Source of the DNA: Alphaproteobacteria bacterium
GTDB lineage: Bacteria; Pseudomonadota; Alphaproteobacteria; Micavibrionales; Micavibrionaceae
Assembly (NCBI GenBank): GCA_024275825.1
Contig: JAJRYK010000001.1
Span: 1 to 64,000 of the forward strand
Length of the DNA: 64,000 nucleotides
Direction: 5' to 3'
Under the pieces are notes generated by a model that worked only from the letters and a program-made list of their open reading frames with translations, ran no database searches and was not told where the DNA came from. Numbering within the stretch: position 1 is the stretch's first letter; every line of letters starts with the position of its first letter. A program made the position numbers and the translations under genes. This document shows, one piece after another, positions 32,051-40,833 of the stretch.

Positions 32051-33841
32051 CTACTTTTCACCTTCTGTTATATCCGTCAATTGCGCATCTGGAAAGACCT
32101 CTAAAATTTCTTTCATAATCGGCATTTGAAGGATTTCATTGCGCTGCATATCCACAGCAGCGCTTGCCTGCTTCGCCAGTGTTGACTGACCGGGCGCGCT
32201 AGAGACACTGACGATCCAGCGATTGCCTGTAATTTCACTCAAGCGTTTGGTTAAATCCTGCGCCAATTTTGGTGAGGCTTGCTCACCGGGGCGAATTTCT
32301 ATGAGGCCGTCTTCGAGCTTCACAAGATGCGCATTATGATAGACCTGCCCGGCGAGAATCATCTCAGAGGCATTTTCGAGAATCTGTACAACATCATTGA
32401 GCGTTGTGATCTGTATTGCAGGCTGCGGCGCATCTTGCGCAGGCACGATGGACAGCGCGACCTCCGCACCACCAGTGCCGCGTGCTGTTGTCTCTTGCGG
32501 CATTGCAGTTTGCGGGGGAGGGACGGCAGGTGCTTGCGCCGCGGTCCTCACCGGTGCTTGTGTCCCTGCACTGTCCGCTGACACACTAGCGGATGCATTA
32601 ACGGTTTCACATCCACCAGCAGCAGGCACGCCGCCCGGTGATGGTCCAGCGCCGCCGCCGCTCGTTCCACCGTCCGGCATGTCTTTGAGCTGTTTGATCA
32701 GCGCCGCCGGGTCGGGCAAATCCGCCGCATAGGTCAGGCGGATAATCACCATCTCGGCGGCGTTTTGGGGATTGGGGGCGCTCTGCACTTCGGCAAGCCC
32801 CTTGAGCAAGAGCTGCCAGGTTTTACCCAGCGTTGGCATGGTGAGATTTTGCGCGAGGTCTGCCGCGCGCTTAACGCTATCGGCGGCCAGCGCATCTTTC
32901 ATGTCTTTGGCTTCGGGTACGGCGCGCAGCTTTGTCAGTAAGTGTGTGAGATCGAGAAGATCTTGGATGAGCACCGTCGGATCAGCGCCGGCGCGGTAAA
33001 GCTCGTTCATAATCTCTAGCGCTTCGGGCATATCGCCAGTCAAGGCACGTTCGAGCAAATCCAGCCCGCGCGCACGGTCGGCAAGGCCCAGCATTTCCTG
33101 CACCTGCGCGCCCGAAATTGCATCATCACCCAACGCCATTCCCTGATCTAGTAAACTTAGACCATCACGCACAGAACCATCAGCCGCGCGCGCGATCAGC
33201 GCAATGGCTTCATCCTCTGCCTTTACGTTTTCAGCCTCACAGATCCGCACAAAATGAGCACTAAGCGTCGGCACATCAACCCGGCGCAGATCAAAGCGCT
33301 GACAGCGCGACAGCACAGTGATGGGCACCTTACGAATTTCCGTTGTCGCGAAAATGAACTTCACATGATCGGGCGGCTCTTCCAATGTTTTGAGCAGCGC
33401 GTTAAATGCCTGCTTAGAGAGCATGTGTACCTCATCGATGATATAGACTTTATAGCGCGCCTCGGTCGGGGCGTAGCGCACACCGTCGAGGATCTCGCGG
33501 ATATCATCAATCCCAGTGCGCGTGGCGGCATCCATTTCGATGACATCGGGGTGGCGATCCTCGGAGATTGCTGTGCACAAGGCACAATCATCGGTCGGGC
33601 CGGTGGTCGGGCCTTGCTGACCATCAGCACCTTTATAGTTCAGCGCCTTGGCAATAATGCGCGCCGTTGTGGTTTTCCCCACGCCGCGCACACCCGTAAG
33701 CATAAAGGCATGCGCAACGCGCCCGGTCTCAATCGCGTTTTTCAAGGTGCGCACCAGCGCATCCTGGCCGATCAGCTCTTCAAAATTCTGGGGGCGATAT
33801 TTCCGCGCGAGAACGCGGTAGGCTTCCTGTTTTTCACTCAT
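32051..33841 (-). CDS. dnaX: DNA polymerase III subunits gamma/tau
   Basis: The clamp-loader ATPase. Walker A is TGVRGVGKTTTARI, the DEAH-like box is IIDEVHMLS, and sensor motifs are in VKFIFATTEIRKVP and LSRCQRFDLRR. Domain III follows, and a Pro/Ala/Gly-rich linker (about residues 395-470) leads to the tau-like C-terminal part. The zinc module region (residues 75-95) shows only CALC clearly, so some of the four usual cysteines are missing. I looked for, but did not find, an obvious slippery frameshift signal for making gamma. Length is 596 residues. Confidence 0.96.
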   Translation of the reverse strand: MSEKQEAYRVLARKYRPQNFEELIGQDALVRTLKNAIETGRVAHAFMLTGVRGVGKTTTARIIAKALNYKGADGQQGPTTGPTDDCALCTAISEDRHPDVIEMDAATRTGIDDIREILDGVRYAPTEARYKVYIIDEVHMLSKQAFNALLKTLEEPPDHVKFIFATTEIRKVPITVLSRCQRFDLRRVDVPTLSAHFVRICEAENVKAEDEAIALIARAADGSVRDGLSLLDQGMALGDDAISGAQVQEMLGLADRARGLDLLERALTGDMPEALEIMNELYRAGADPTVLIQDLLDLTHLLTKLRAVPEAKDMKDALAADSVKRAADLAQNLTMPTLGKTWQLLLKGLAEVQSAPNPQNAAEMVIIRLTYAADLPDPAALIKQLKDMPDGGTSGGGAGPSPGGVPAAGGCETVNASASVSADSAGTQAPVRTAAQAPAVPPPQTAMPQETTARGTGGAEVALSIVPAQDAPQPAIQITTLNDVVQILENASEMILAGQVYHNAHLVKLEDGLIEIRPGEQASPKLAQDLTKRLSEITGNRWIVSVSSAPGQSTLAKQASAAVDMQRNEILQMPIMKEILEVFPDAQLTDITEGEK

Positions 33842-33943
33842 ACTCTATATGTAGAATGATTCCCGGCGCGGGGCAAATACTCCCGCTGCGTTTTTGGCTT
33901 TAATCAAAAGAAAAGATTTAATAGCCTAACTACTATTTTAAAA

Positions 33944-34477
33944 TTACGGCCTTGGAGAAAGGTCAACCTGTCCATCAATATAAAGACCAAAGCGACTATA
34001 TGTTTCAGGATCAACAAGAACATCCATAGATTTATTATTTAGATCAAAGCTATAAGAAAGCACTGCGCCATTATAATAAAATGTACCCTGAGCAATACCA
34101 TCACCATCAGGATCTGTAAATGTCGGCAAAGTGTTCAGCAATATAGCATCACTCACCCCCTCATACTGAACAGCTCCAGAAGCACCAAAAATATCCTGAA
34201 GGCTAGTGCCTTGCGGTAATTCACCAAGAAAAACTTTATTGTAACGCGAATCGCGCTCCAGATCATGGTGATAATTATCGTTATCATAGACTGCCGCCAC
34301 ATGCGTAGGCACACCATTTTCCACCACGATATAATGGCCAGCCGCATCAGCACGATCGTAAAATTCATCAACCAAATGCCCCGCTGCCACCGGCGGTAAA
34401 TTACTAACTACAAAGCCTACAAAACCAACCATGCCTGCGCCTGCAGCCCCTAAAATAACTTTATTTCTAATATCCAT
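33944..34477 (-). CDS. Membrane-anchored hypothetical protein (177 aa)
   Basis: Family not recognised. It has an N-terminal hydrophobic helix (about 8-25, ILGAAGAGMVGFVGFVVS) that serves as an uncleaved anchor or signal peptide, followed by a beta-rich extracytoplasmic domain with many Asp/Tyr/Asn and no cysteine. The segment DPDGDGIAQG is an EF-hand-like/thrombospondin-type Ca-binding loop candidate. It stands alone between dnaX and the SRP RNA gene, with 100-bp-scale gaps on both sides. Confidence 0.68.
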   Translation of the reverse strand: MDIRNKVILGAAGAGMVGFVGFVVSNLPPVAAGHLVDEFYDRADAAGHYIVVENGVPTHVAAVYDNDNYHHDLERDSRYNKVFLGELPQGTSLQDIFGASGAVQYEGVSDAILLNTLPTFTDPDGDGIAQGTFYYNGAVLSYSFDLNNKSMDVLVDPETYSRFGLYIDGQVDLSPRP

Positions 34478-34605
34478 ATCAAATGCCTTTTTTGTAGAAA
34501 AATATTACGTAAATATACATAGTTTTCAAGTTTTATTCAAGGCGTATAATAAAAGTCCATACGGATCAATGTGTTAGACACACGCCTGGGGAGAGGGATG
34601 ATAGA

Positions 34606-34699
34606 AGTGGAAGACTGGACGACCCAGTGAAAATCGTTACGGCTGCTGCCTTTCGGCCCTGACCGGGTTGGCGATATCGCCGCCCGCCAGCCTTCCGCT
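34606..34699 (-). ncRNA. ffs: Signal recognition particle RNA (4.5S, small bacterial type)
   Basis: On the reverse strand the conserved apical region CCGGTCAGGGCCGAAAGGCAGCAGCC is present (quoted here only in parts: GGTCAGGGCC, GAAAGGCAGCAGCC), with the GRAR-like tetraloop GAAA and asymmetric internal loop that bind Ffh. The closing helix is GGAAGGCTGG (5', 34687-34696) with CCAGTCTTCC (3', 34609-34618), extended by three more pairs. That gives about 94 nt, the expected size. Ends are set by pairing and could differ by a few bases. Confidence 0.92.
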
Positions 34700-34777
34700 G
34701 ACCTATATAGCCAGTCATGGCACAAAATACAAGAATTTGTTGCAGGCTATTATCGACGACACTAAAAAGACGAAGGC

Positions 34778-37243
34778 CTAGCTCTTTTTCTTCGCACTTT
34801 TCTTCGCACTTTTCTTAGGAGCTTTCTTGCCTTTAGATTTCTCCTCGGGCAAAGCCAGTTCCGGCGCTAATTTACGGACCAATGGCTGCAAGCCCTTCTC
34901 GTATTTACGCCACTTCTCAACAGAGGTGGTGTAAACCGGCTTAGTCACCTGCGCCCGGCTTGCCGTCATAACAGCACGCTTGAGCTTATGTGGCTCAAGA
35001 CAGGCATCATTCCATTCAAGGCCGAGATAGTCGATCATTCTTCTCGCTTGCTCTTCCAGGTTGGTCACCGTGTCCTCATACTGAACCTCTAAAAACCCAC
35101 CAGGCAAGACCTCTCTCCAATGATCCATGGCTTTATCATGCTTCATATAGAACTCAGCGCAGTCCTCGAGATCATAAGACCAATAGTGCCCCATGAAGAA
35201 GTTTTGCTGATAACACGACAAACAGTTATCCATCGGATTACGGCGGCAATAAATGATCTTTGCGTTGGGCAGAATGGCCTTGATGTAACCAATGAGCATG
35301 TAATTCCCCGGCATTTTATCCGTGAAATACTTTGCCCGGTCCTCACCAATAAAGTCCTGCGCTTGAGCAATATACTCTTCTCCGGCAGCCTTTAAATCTT
35401 CCAGCGCTTCATGCGGATAAGAGGCATTAACGCTGGTGATAAAGGTTAGCTCGCCACCAGGCGTCACGTCTGGATGTGACGAAATAATTTGCTCAGTCAA
35501 GGTCGTGCCGGAACGCGGCATACCCATGATGAATATCGGCTCATCTGTGTCCAGCCCATAGCCCTTAACGCCGTCGAAAAACTCCGGCGTGTATGTTTCT
35601 TTAATACTAGCCACGGCAGCGACCTGACGCTCCAGGCTGCGCTCACCAGAAATAATCTTTTTGCGCGCATCATTTCCTTTTTTCAGATATTCAAACCCCT
35701 TATCGTATTCGCCCAGGCTATGGTAAACATGTGCAAGAGACAGATAATAGGCACTTTCAACCTGAACACCGAATGTATCAATTCTATCTTCAAATTTCAG
35801 CATCGCCTTAAAGATTGGGTCCTCTTCTGATTCATATTCCTTAAAGCCGGCCAAAATATTATAGGCTGCGGGAGAGTTTGCAGTGCTCTCAATCATAGTA
35901 TTGGCGACCTCTTCGGCCTCCTCAAACCGCCCCAATGATGCCAGTATTTCTGCCTTCTGCGTCAGCGCACCCGCCCATTTCGGCGAAAGCTTCAAGGCCT
36001 GATCAATAAACTGAAGAGCCTCATCCATTTTCTGCTGATGGAACAAGATCGTACCTTTTCGTACAAGCCCCTTCGGCATTTGCGGGCTCAGCTCAAGCGC
36101 ACGATCAATCGCACTATGCGCTTCTGGGAAGTGCCCCATATATTGACGAATCTCTGAAAGCTTAATGTAAGCGCGCGCCGATTCAGGCTGACGGTGAAGC
36201 GCCTCTTTAATAGCGGCTTCCGCATCATCATACTGATCAAGCGCCTCTAAAACCTCAGCAAGGTTAATATAAGGATATGCATCATCATCCTTTGAATATT
36301 TAACAGCGCTTTGCGCCGCTGTATGAGCTTGCGCCAACTCACCGAGATTCGACTGAGCTGTAGATAGCGCAGAATACGCCTCTGAAACACCTGACTTAAA
36401 TGCAATCGCATAGCGCGCAGCAACAGCAGCCTCCCTATAAAGGCCTTCATCATTTAAAGCCACCGCAAGGTTTGTATGTGCCTCTGGGTAATCAGGCTGT
36501 ATATCTGTTGCCTGACGATACACCTTGATCGCCTCTTCAACATTACCGCCATCTCTAATAATATTCGCATAGTTATTCAAAACAGTTGGATCTTCAGGAT
36601 CAATATCATAGGCCTTTTTACACTTTTCGTGCGCCTCGGGCATGCGGGACATCTCGCGTAGCGCATTACCCAGATTGCTGAGACACATGGCGTTCTCAGA
36701 CTCAACCTCCAAAGCTTTTTTCCAAGCATCAATGGCTTCTTCAAATCTAAACTGCTTACTCAGCGCGATTCCTAGGCTATTCAAGCCATTTATATTATCG
36801 GGCTCTATTTTCAACAAGTCTTGCGCAGTCTGCTCTGCTTCAGCAAAGCGCTTTAACTGCCACAGCGCATATGCCTTATTAGAAATTGCATCCGTATATT
36901 CAGGGGCAAGCGCAATAGCTCTGTCCAAATATTCTATAGCTTCCTCAAACGCGCCAAATTGTAAAAGCACACCTGCGTAGTTATTGACACACCTGATATC
37001 TTCCGGCTCAGCCTCTAAGGCTTCCGAAAAATATTTTTGCGATTCTTCAAAATATCCGCATTGAAATAAAAGAGCGCCCAAGAACTGGGTAGTTGGAAAA
37101 TGCTGCGGCACCGTGCGCAATATATCCCGATAAGTACGCTCGGCAAGAACCAGGTTGCCTGTTTGATGGTGACCCTTTGCTAGAGCCAAAGCATCATCTA
37201 AAGTAACCTCATGATTTTGCTGCACTAAATTATTTGTGGACAT
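34778..37243 (-). CDS. TPR-repeat sulfotransferase
   Basis: An 821-residue protein with about 13 tetratricopeptide repeats (residues 15-480; for example YFEESQKYFSEALEAEPED, FEEAIDAWKKALEVESEN) followed by a Sulfotransfer_1-type domain (about 545-790). The PAPS 5'-phosphosulfate loop is IMGMPRSGTTLTEQII and the 3'-phosphate site is in KIIYCRRNPMDNCLSCY. The C-terminal 20 residues are an almost pure Lys/Ala/Ser tail (GKKAPKKSAKKSAKKKS). No signal peptide is present, so it should be cytoplasmic. Proteins with this architecture are common in marine and environmental proteobacteria, and their substrates (glycan, lipid or protein) are generally unknown. It lies just upstream of the fibre cluster on the opposite strand. 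Confidence 0.92.
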   Translation of the reverse strand: MSTNNLVQQNHEVTLDDALALAKGHHQTGNLVLAERTYRDILRTVPQHFPTTQFLGALLFQCGYFEESQKYFSEALEAEPEDIRCVNNYAGVLLQFGAFEEAIEYLDRAIALAPEYTDAISNKAYALWQLKRFAEAEQTAQDLLKIEPDNINGLNSLGIALSKQFRFEEAIDAWKKALEVESENAMCLSNLGNALREMSRMPEAHEKCKKAYDIDPEDPTVLNNYANIIRDGGNVEEAIKVYRQATDIQPDYPEAHTNLAVALNDEGLYREAAVAARYAIAFKSGVSEAYSALSTAQSNLGELAQAHTAAQSAVKYSKDDDAYPYINLAEVLEALDQYDDAEAAIKEALHRQPESARAYIKLSEIRQYMGHFPEAHSAIDRALELSPQMPKGLVRKGTILFHQQKMDEALQFIDQALKLSPKWAGALTQKAEILASLGRFEEAEEVANTMIESTANSPAAYNILAGFKEYESEEDPIFKAMLKFEDRIDTFGVQVESAYYLSLAHVYHSLGEYDKGFEYLKKGNDARKKIISGERSLERQVAAVASIKETYTPEFFDGVKGYGLDTDEPIFIMGMPRSGTTLTEQIISSHPDVTPGGELTFITSVNASYPHEALEDLKAAGEEYIAQAQDFIGEDRAKYFTDKMPGNYMLIGYIKAILPNAKIIYCRRNPMDNCLSCYQQNFFMGHYWSYDLEDCAEFYMKHDKAMDHWREVLPGGFLEVQYEDTVTNLEEQARRMIDYLGLEWNDACLEPHKLKRAVMTASRAQVTKPVYTTSVEKWRKYEKGLQPLVRKLAPELALPEEKSKGKKAPKKSAKKSAKKKS

Positions 37244-37547
37244 TAATAGAGAACTCCTTCACCTTAGTAATACTAAAGCTATATACAATAGATTTTATAT
37301 TGATGACAACTCTTGTTAAAGAATTTTTAACCATTGAGCCTGTATATTAATATAAGGGAAACCTTATGAAATATTATTTTTATAAAAAACTATTTTATAT
37401 CGCTTCCAAATAAAATAAGAGTGTGATATCTTTGCTTCTGTGAGGTTATACATTCGATACGGCACAAAAGGATGTTTGTGCTATGCCAACTGCGTTAATT
37501 TATACTTTTAATTGATGCTACTAACTAGGAAAGGAAGGAGCTTGGCA
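37244..37547. other. AT-rich divergent promoter region
   Basis: A 304-bp gap between the TPR-sulfotransferase and the first DUF4402-like gene. It is AT-rich, with several A/T tracts (around 37370-37420) and no open frame longer than about 15 codons that has a ribosome site. It must contain divergent promoters for both flanking genes. I see no convincing -35/-10 pair or operator. Confidence 0.5.
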
Positions 37548-38210
37548 ATGTCTCAAGTTAAAAACAATTCTTCAAAAAAAGCAGGTTATATTGCCGGAGG
37601 TGCACTTGTTGCCCTTAGCAGTTTTGTTCCGCAGCCCCCGATGCTAAACGGTGTTGTGCTTCAAAATCAGGCTCATGCTGCGAAAGTGACCGTACCGGTT
37701 TCTGGTAAGGTCATATCAGGTATCACACTAACTGCCGGCGCCGGGTTCGACTTTGGTAGCTTCATTGCCACAGCAACAGCCGGTCAATACGGGGTCAAGC
37801 AAGTTGATGGCGGCGTCACAGGCGCAGCCAACGGTAAGGTTGTCGTCGCCGCAACGCGCGGGAAGTTCAAGTTTGTTGGTGCCATTCTGGCCCCCATTGA
37901 TATAAAGGCAAGCAAGATTGGTACAGACCTTGCCTTAAATTCCATCGGTGGTTTTAAACAAGGTGATGTGACACTAAAAACCCTGAGCTTCGGAAAGGTT
38001 CTCAATACCGGCGTTGATCTGGATTTAAAAACACTTGGCGCGGCGACGTTTGCCGTCAATAACGGTTTTGTAATCAACAAGGGATATAAAGCGGTAGATG
38101 CTGCCGGTAAAGTTGTCAGCTTTGGCGGCATCCTCAGATGGACTGGCGCACGGCCAATTGGCGCGATCACCAACACAGGTGGTAACATCGTTCTCACCAT
38201 CACCTATTAA
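37548..38210 (+). CDS. Secreted DUF4402-like protein, paralog A (candidate fibre subunit)
   Basis: The ATG at 37548 has a strong AGGAAGGAG site. A long signal region (KKAGYIAGGALVALSSFVPQ...NQAHA, cleavage near residue 43) leads to a beta-rich domain with VPVSGKVISGITLTAGAGFDFGSFIATA, GKFKFVGAILAPIDIKAS, SFGGILRW and a final GGNIVLTITY. The pattern (an FGxF strand near the start, a late GG-L strand, and a terminal alternating strand ending in Tyr) is that of DUF4402/Mat-type pilin-like domains, which use donor-strand exchange. There are no cysteines. Paralog B starts 26 bp downstream. Confidence 0.75.
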   Translation: MSQVKNNSSKKAGYIAGGALVALSSFVPQPPMLNGVVLQNQAHAAKVTVPVSGKVISGITLTAGAGFDFGSFIATATAGQYGVKQVDGGVTGAANGKVVVAATRGKFKFVGAILAPIDIKASKIGTDLALNSIGGFKQGDVTLKTLSFGKVLNTGVDLDLKTLGAATFAVNNGFVINKGYKAVDAAGKVVSFGGILRWTGARPIGAITNTGGNIVLTITY

Positions 38211-38235
38211 GAGACCCAAAGAAAGGAGCTCGAAC

Positions 38236-38865
38236 ATGTCTAAAAGTAAAAAAAGTTTATTATCGAAGAAGCAAGCCGCCGGAGTTTTGATGGTGAGTTT
38301 ATCTGGGTTTGTACCGCAGGCCTATATGCAAACAGTGGATGCAGCCGTGGCCAGCATCGCCCTCGCCGGAAATATCCCGAGTGGTATCACTTTAGGTAAC
38401 CCCAAGAGCATAAAATTTGGAGATCTGGTCGCCACAGCGAAAATTGGTGCATATGGCCTAAAAACCGACAATGGCACGACCAACGTTGTCGGTGCCGTGA
38501 AAGCGGCGGCCGGTGTTGCCGGTAAGTTTGATTACAAAGCGTTAGTTGCCGCAAATATTGACATCACCATCAGCAAGTTGGGCCCACTTTCTTTGGCCGC
38601 AGTGGGTGGCGCAGGTCCGTTTGGAACGGTTAAACTTAATAAAATCAGGTTTGCCACCCAATTGGGCGGCGTCGGGCTTACACTAACAGCCGTTGGTACA
38701 AAAGCATCAACAGCAAACTACGCTGCGACAAAACAAACAGGCGTGGCAAATGCTGCGACATTTGGTGGAACATTATCATGGGATGCTGCTGGTAACCCTG
38801 TTCGTCCACCGGTTGGTGCACTGTCCGTAGCAAGTGGCGGTATTGTGATTACCATTAATTACTAG
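38236..38865 (+). CDS. Secreted DUF4402-like protein, paralog B (candidate fibre subunit)
   Basis: A paralog of the preceding gene: the same layout with a Lys-rich n-region (MSKSKKSLLSKK), hydrophobic core (GVLMVSLSGFVPQ), then IPSGITLGNPKSIKFGDLVATAKIGAYG, GKFDYKALVAANIDITIS, FGGTLSWD and the terminal SGGIVITINY. The ATG at 38236 has AAAGGAG 9 bases upstream. The two proteins keep the same strand order with low identity, so the duplication is old. Expected role: structural subunit of a surface fibre or coat, exported by Sec and handled by the chaperone at 40834. The gene ends at a strong terminator. Confidence 0.75.
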   Translation: MSKSKKSLLSKKQAAGVLMVSLSGFVPQAYMQTVDAAVASIALAGNIPSGITLGNPKSIKFGDLVATAKIGAYGLKTDNGTTNVVGAVKAAAGVAGKFDYKALVAANIDITISKLGPLSLAAVGGAGPFGTVKLNKIRFATQLGGVGLTLTAVGTKASTANYAATKQTGVANAATFGGTLSWDAAGNPVRPPVGALSVASGGIVITINY

Positions 38866-38888
38866 ACTACGACGACCCTCTAATTCAT

Positions 38889-38923
38889 AAAAAACCCCTG
38901 GATATAATATCCGGGGGTTTTTT
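38889..38923 (+). terminator. Strong terminator after the DUF4402-like pair
   Basis: A near-perfect palindrome: AAAAAACCCC and GGATAT pair with ATATCC and GGGGTTTTTT around a 2-base centre. The symmetric A/T flanks also let it stop the converging SET-domain gene. Confidence 0.9.
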
Positions 38924-38964
38924 ATGACAGTGAAGAAAATTTTACCTTAACGAAAATCACATGA

Positions 38965-40233
38965 TCAGGCTGCTGCTGCAGTATCATAACTTTTAATGTT
39001 TTCCTTATAAGCTGCGATCTTTTTAAGCTGTGCCTTCGCTAGAATCCTCATCCTTAAAAGAGAATCAGACGCGCCCTTTTCTTCTACAAGCTCATCAACA
39101 TGTTTGAGCAAAGATTCATAATCTTCTGCATTAACATTCAATATTTTTTCCTCTGCCGCCAGCGCCCACTCCTGCACATCAAAAGTGATATCTTGATCAA
39201 AATTCGAATACATATGTTCTATCGTATATTTAATCACCCGCCGCATTCCAAGTGGGGCCATGCTCTCCTTGAGCGGAATAATCACAAAAGATAGCTGCAT
39301 ATCCTGCTCTTCAGGCTGCTTGCCCTCGTCTTCTGTAAATTTAAATTGTGGTGTATAATAGATCAAATCCGACAACTCCGCCGGCAAAGGCTCATGTATC
39401 TTCGGATCGTGCCCTTTATTATCAATCAGAATTTTTCGCCCATCGGGCACCTCTAACTCCAGCTTAATAGAACGTATAATCGGCGCACTCTCATCAACAA
39501 AGTTATAGCGCAACAAGCTGTCACACGCATCCAGAACTCCATAAAAAGCAAAGCATTCATTATTACCCTCGATGGGCTGACTGCTGGCAATGGTCAGATC
39601 CCCCTCCCGCACACCAGAAACAACCGAAAAATTCGCCCCGTCCCAATGGTGATTAAGAAAATCAATTATTGGCATAATTGTGCTTACATTATCCTCACGT
39701 ATAGGGTCATTATAACCCAAAGGTCGCGTCTGAATGAATGTATCAATCAAAAATTGCTTAAAGAGCACCTCATCCATGCCTTCTTGAAGGCCCTTGTACC
39801 ATTCCTGATACTTAGGATTAGTCATTCTGTTTTTACTGAATTTTTCCATCAGCGTCGGGTAATCTCTTAAGGAATATAAAAAACAAATGTCTTTATGCTC
39901 TGCAACCTTCGCTGTGAGATTATAAATCTCAAACATTTGTTCAATGATTGTTCTTTGAACCTGCGTCACTGTTGTGTTAAGAAAATAATCAACCACAAAG
40001 TTATCACCGACCAAGGCAATGGCATACTGATCACTCGGCATCAGCGCTGCGCGCGGTATTCTGATCATTTCCTTACCGCGTGACATCGCCTCTTTAGTGC
40101 TTAATGTTATATTTTTATTAACGACACTAATTTGAAGCTGTGAATGAAAGCCGGATCCGGCCTGACGTAACGTATCCAGGAGATTATTAAATGCTTTTTC
40201 TATCTGCGGACTGTCTGATGTAACGGTAACCAT
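38965..40233 (-). CDS. SET-domain (Rubisco-LSMT-like) protein
   Basis: A 422-residue protein that I read as a remote member of the SETD3/6/Rubisco large-subunit methyltransferase group of SET proteins. Residues 44-64 (LSTKEAMSRGKEMIRIPRAA) match the first SET strand pattern of a Gly turn then LxxIP. Residues 188-200 (PIIDFLNHHWDGA) match the DxxNH block; 228-246 (FAFYG...DSLLRYNFV) match the block with the catalytic Tyr, xxYG...LLxxYGF. The C-terminal 150 residues are helical, like the LSMT substrate-binding domain. If active, it would methylate protein lysines. It is on the opposite strand, inside the fibre cluster. I have no second line of evidence and the usual GRG loop is not clear. Confidence 0.6.
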   Translation of the reverse strand: MVTVTSDSPQIEKAFNNLLDTLRQAGSGFHSQLQISVVNKNITLSTKEAMSRGKEMIRIPRAALMPSDQYAIALVGDNFVVDYFLNTTVTQVQRTIIEQMFEIYNLTAKVAEHKDICFLYSLRDYPTLMEKFSKNRMTNPKYQEWYKGLQEGMDEVLFKQFLIDTFIQTRPLGYNDPIREDNVSTIMPIIDFLNHHWDGANFSVVSGVREGDLTIASSQPIEGNNECFAFYGVLDACDSLLRYNFVDESAPIIRSIKLELEVPDGRKILIDNKGHDPKIHEPLPAELSDLIYYTPQFKFTEDEGKQPEEQDMQLSFVIIPLKESMAPLGMRRVIKYTIEHMYSNFDQDITFDVQEWALAAEEKILNVNAEDYESLLKHVDELVEEKGASDSLLRMRILAKAQLKKIAAYKENIKSYDTAAAA

Positions 40234-40301
40234 GATTTATCTTGTACCCATGTTTTTAATATTTTAATATGCTCCCATATATACATCTAAAAGGCGAAGA
40301 A

Positions 40302-40805
40302 ATGAACACAAAAAACGTAACATTGATTGCCGTATCAGCGCTCGCATTATCAACAAGCTTTGCTGGGCCTGTATTTTCTCAGGTCATTATTAGCTGCCCT
40401 CAGAGACTAACCATTGGCAATATTATATTGTGCTCAACTGGCAGATTGGTCATCAACCCGGATGGCACAACAACCTCCATGACCGGATGCGCCCATGTGA
40501 CCAATACCCCAACCCCTGCTCAGTGTGTTGTTCAGACAGGTGGCATGCCAGTTGCAAGTAATGTTCGTGTAGACTTCGCGGCCTCTTCTGTTACGATCAC
40601 GAAAGCTGGAGATACCATTTTAATTGATCGACTGCGGATGACCTACACTGGCGCAACAACACCAGCCACGGCTATTACACTCACGCCGGCGCAAGTTTCT
40701 GGTGGTGTGACAGTTAACATAGGAGGGCGACTTAATATGTCCGGCACTGCACAAACGCTTGGCGTATACAGTTCTAACATCACCGTACAAGCAAACACGA
40801 TATAA
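40302..40805 (+). CDS. DUF4402 domain protein (small fibre subunit)
   Basis: A 167-residue secreted protein. The ATG at 40302 follows GGCGAAGAA; upstream frame to 40269 lacks a site. The signal peptide is LIAVSALALSTSFAGPVFSQ. The domain matches DUF4402 more closely than the two paralogs: VINPDGTTTSMTGC early, DTILIDRLRMTY in the middle and the characteristic GGVTVNIGGRLNMSG...GVYSSNITVQ at the end. It has four cysteines (ISCPQ, ILCST, TGCAH, AQCVV), so it likely has disulfides. It immediately precedes the chaperone gene and is the likeliest direct chaperone client. Confidence 0.85.
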   Translation: MNTKNVTLIAVSALALSTSFAGPVFSQVIISCPQRLTIGNIILCSTGRLVINPDGTTTSMTGCAHVTNTPTPAQCVVQTGGMPVASNVRVDFAASSVTITKAGDTILIDRLRMTYTGATTPATAITLTPAQVSGGVTVNIGGRLNMSGTAQTLGVYSSNITVQANTI

Positions 40806-40833
40806 ATACATTTTAAACTGAAAGGCGCGAAAC

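Noticed and set aside
32051-33841. Programmed frameshift in dnaX to make gamma
   Set aside because: I found no A-rich slippery heptamer with a following hairpin in the right place; full-length reading suffices.
37370-37420. 15-codon frame beginning MKYYFYKKLFY upstream of the first DUF4402-like gene
   Set aside because: Too short and in AT-rich sequence where such frames arise by chance; weak ribosome site.
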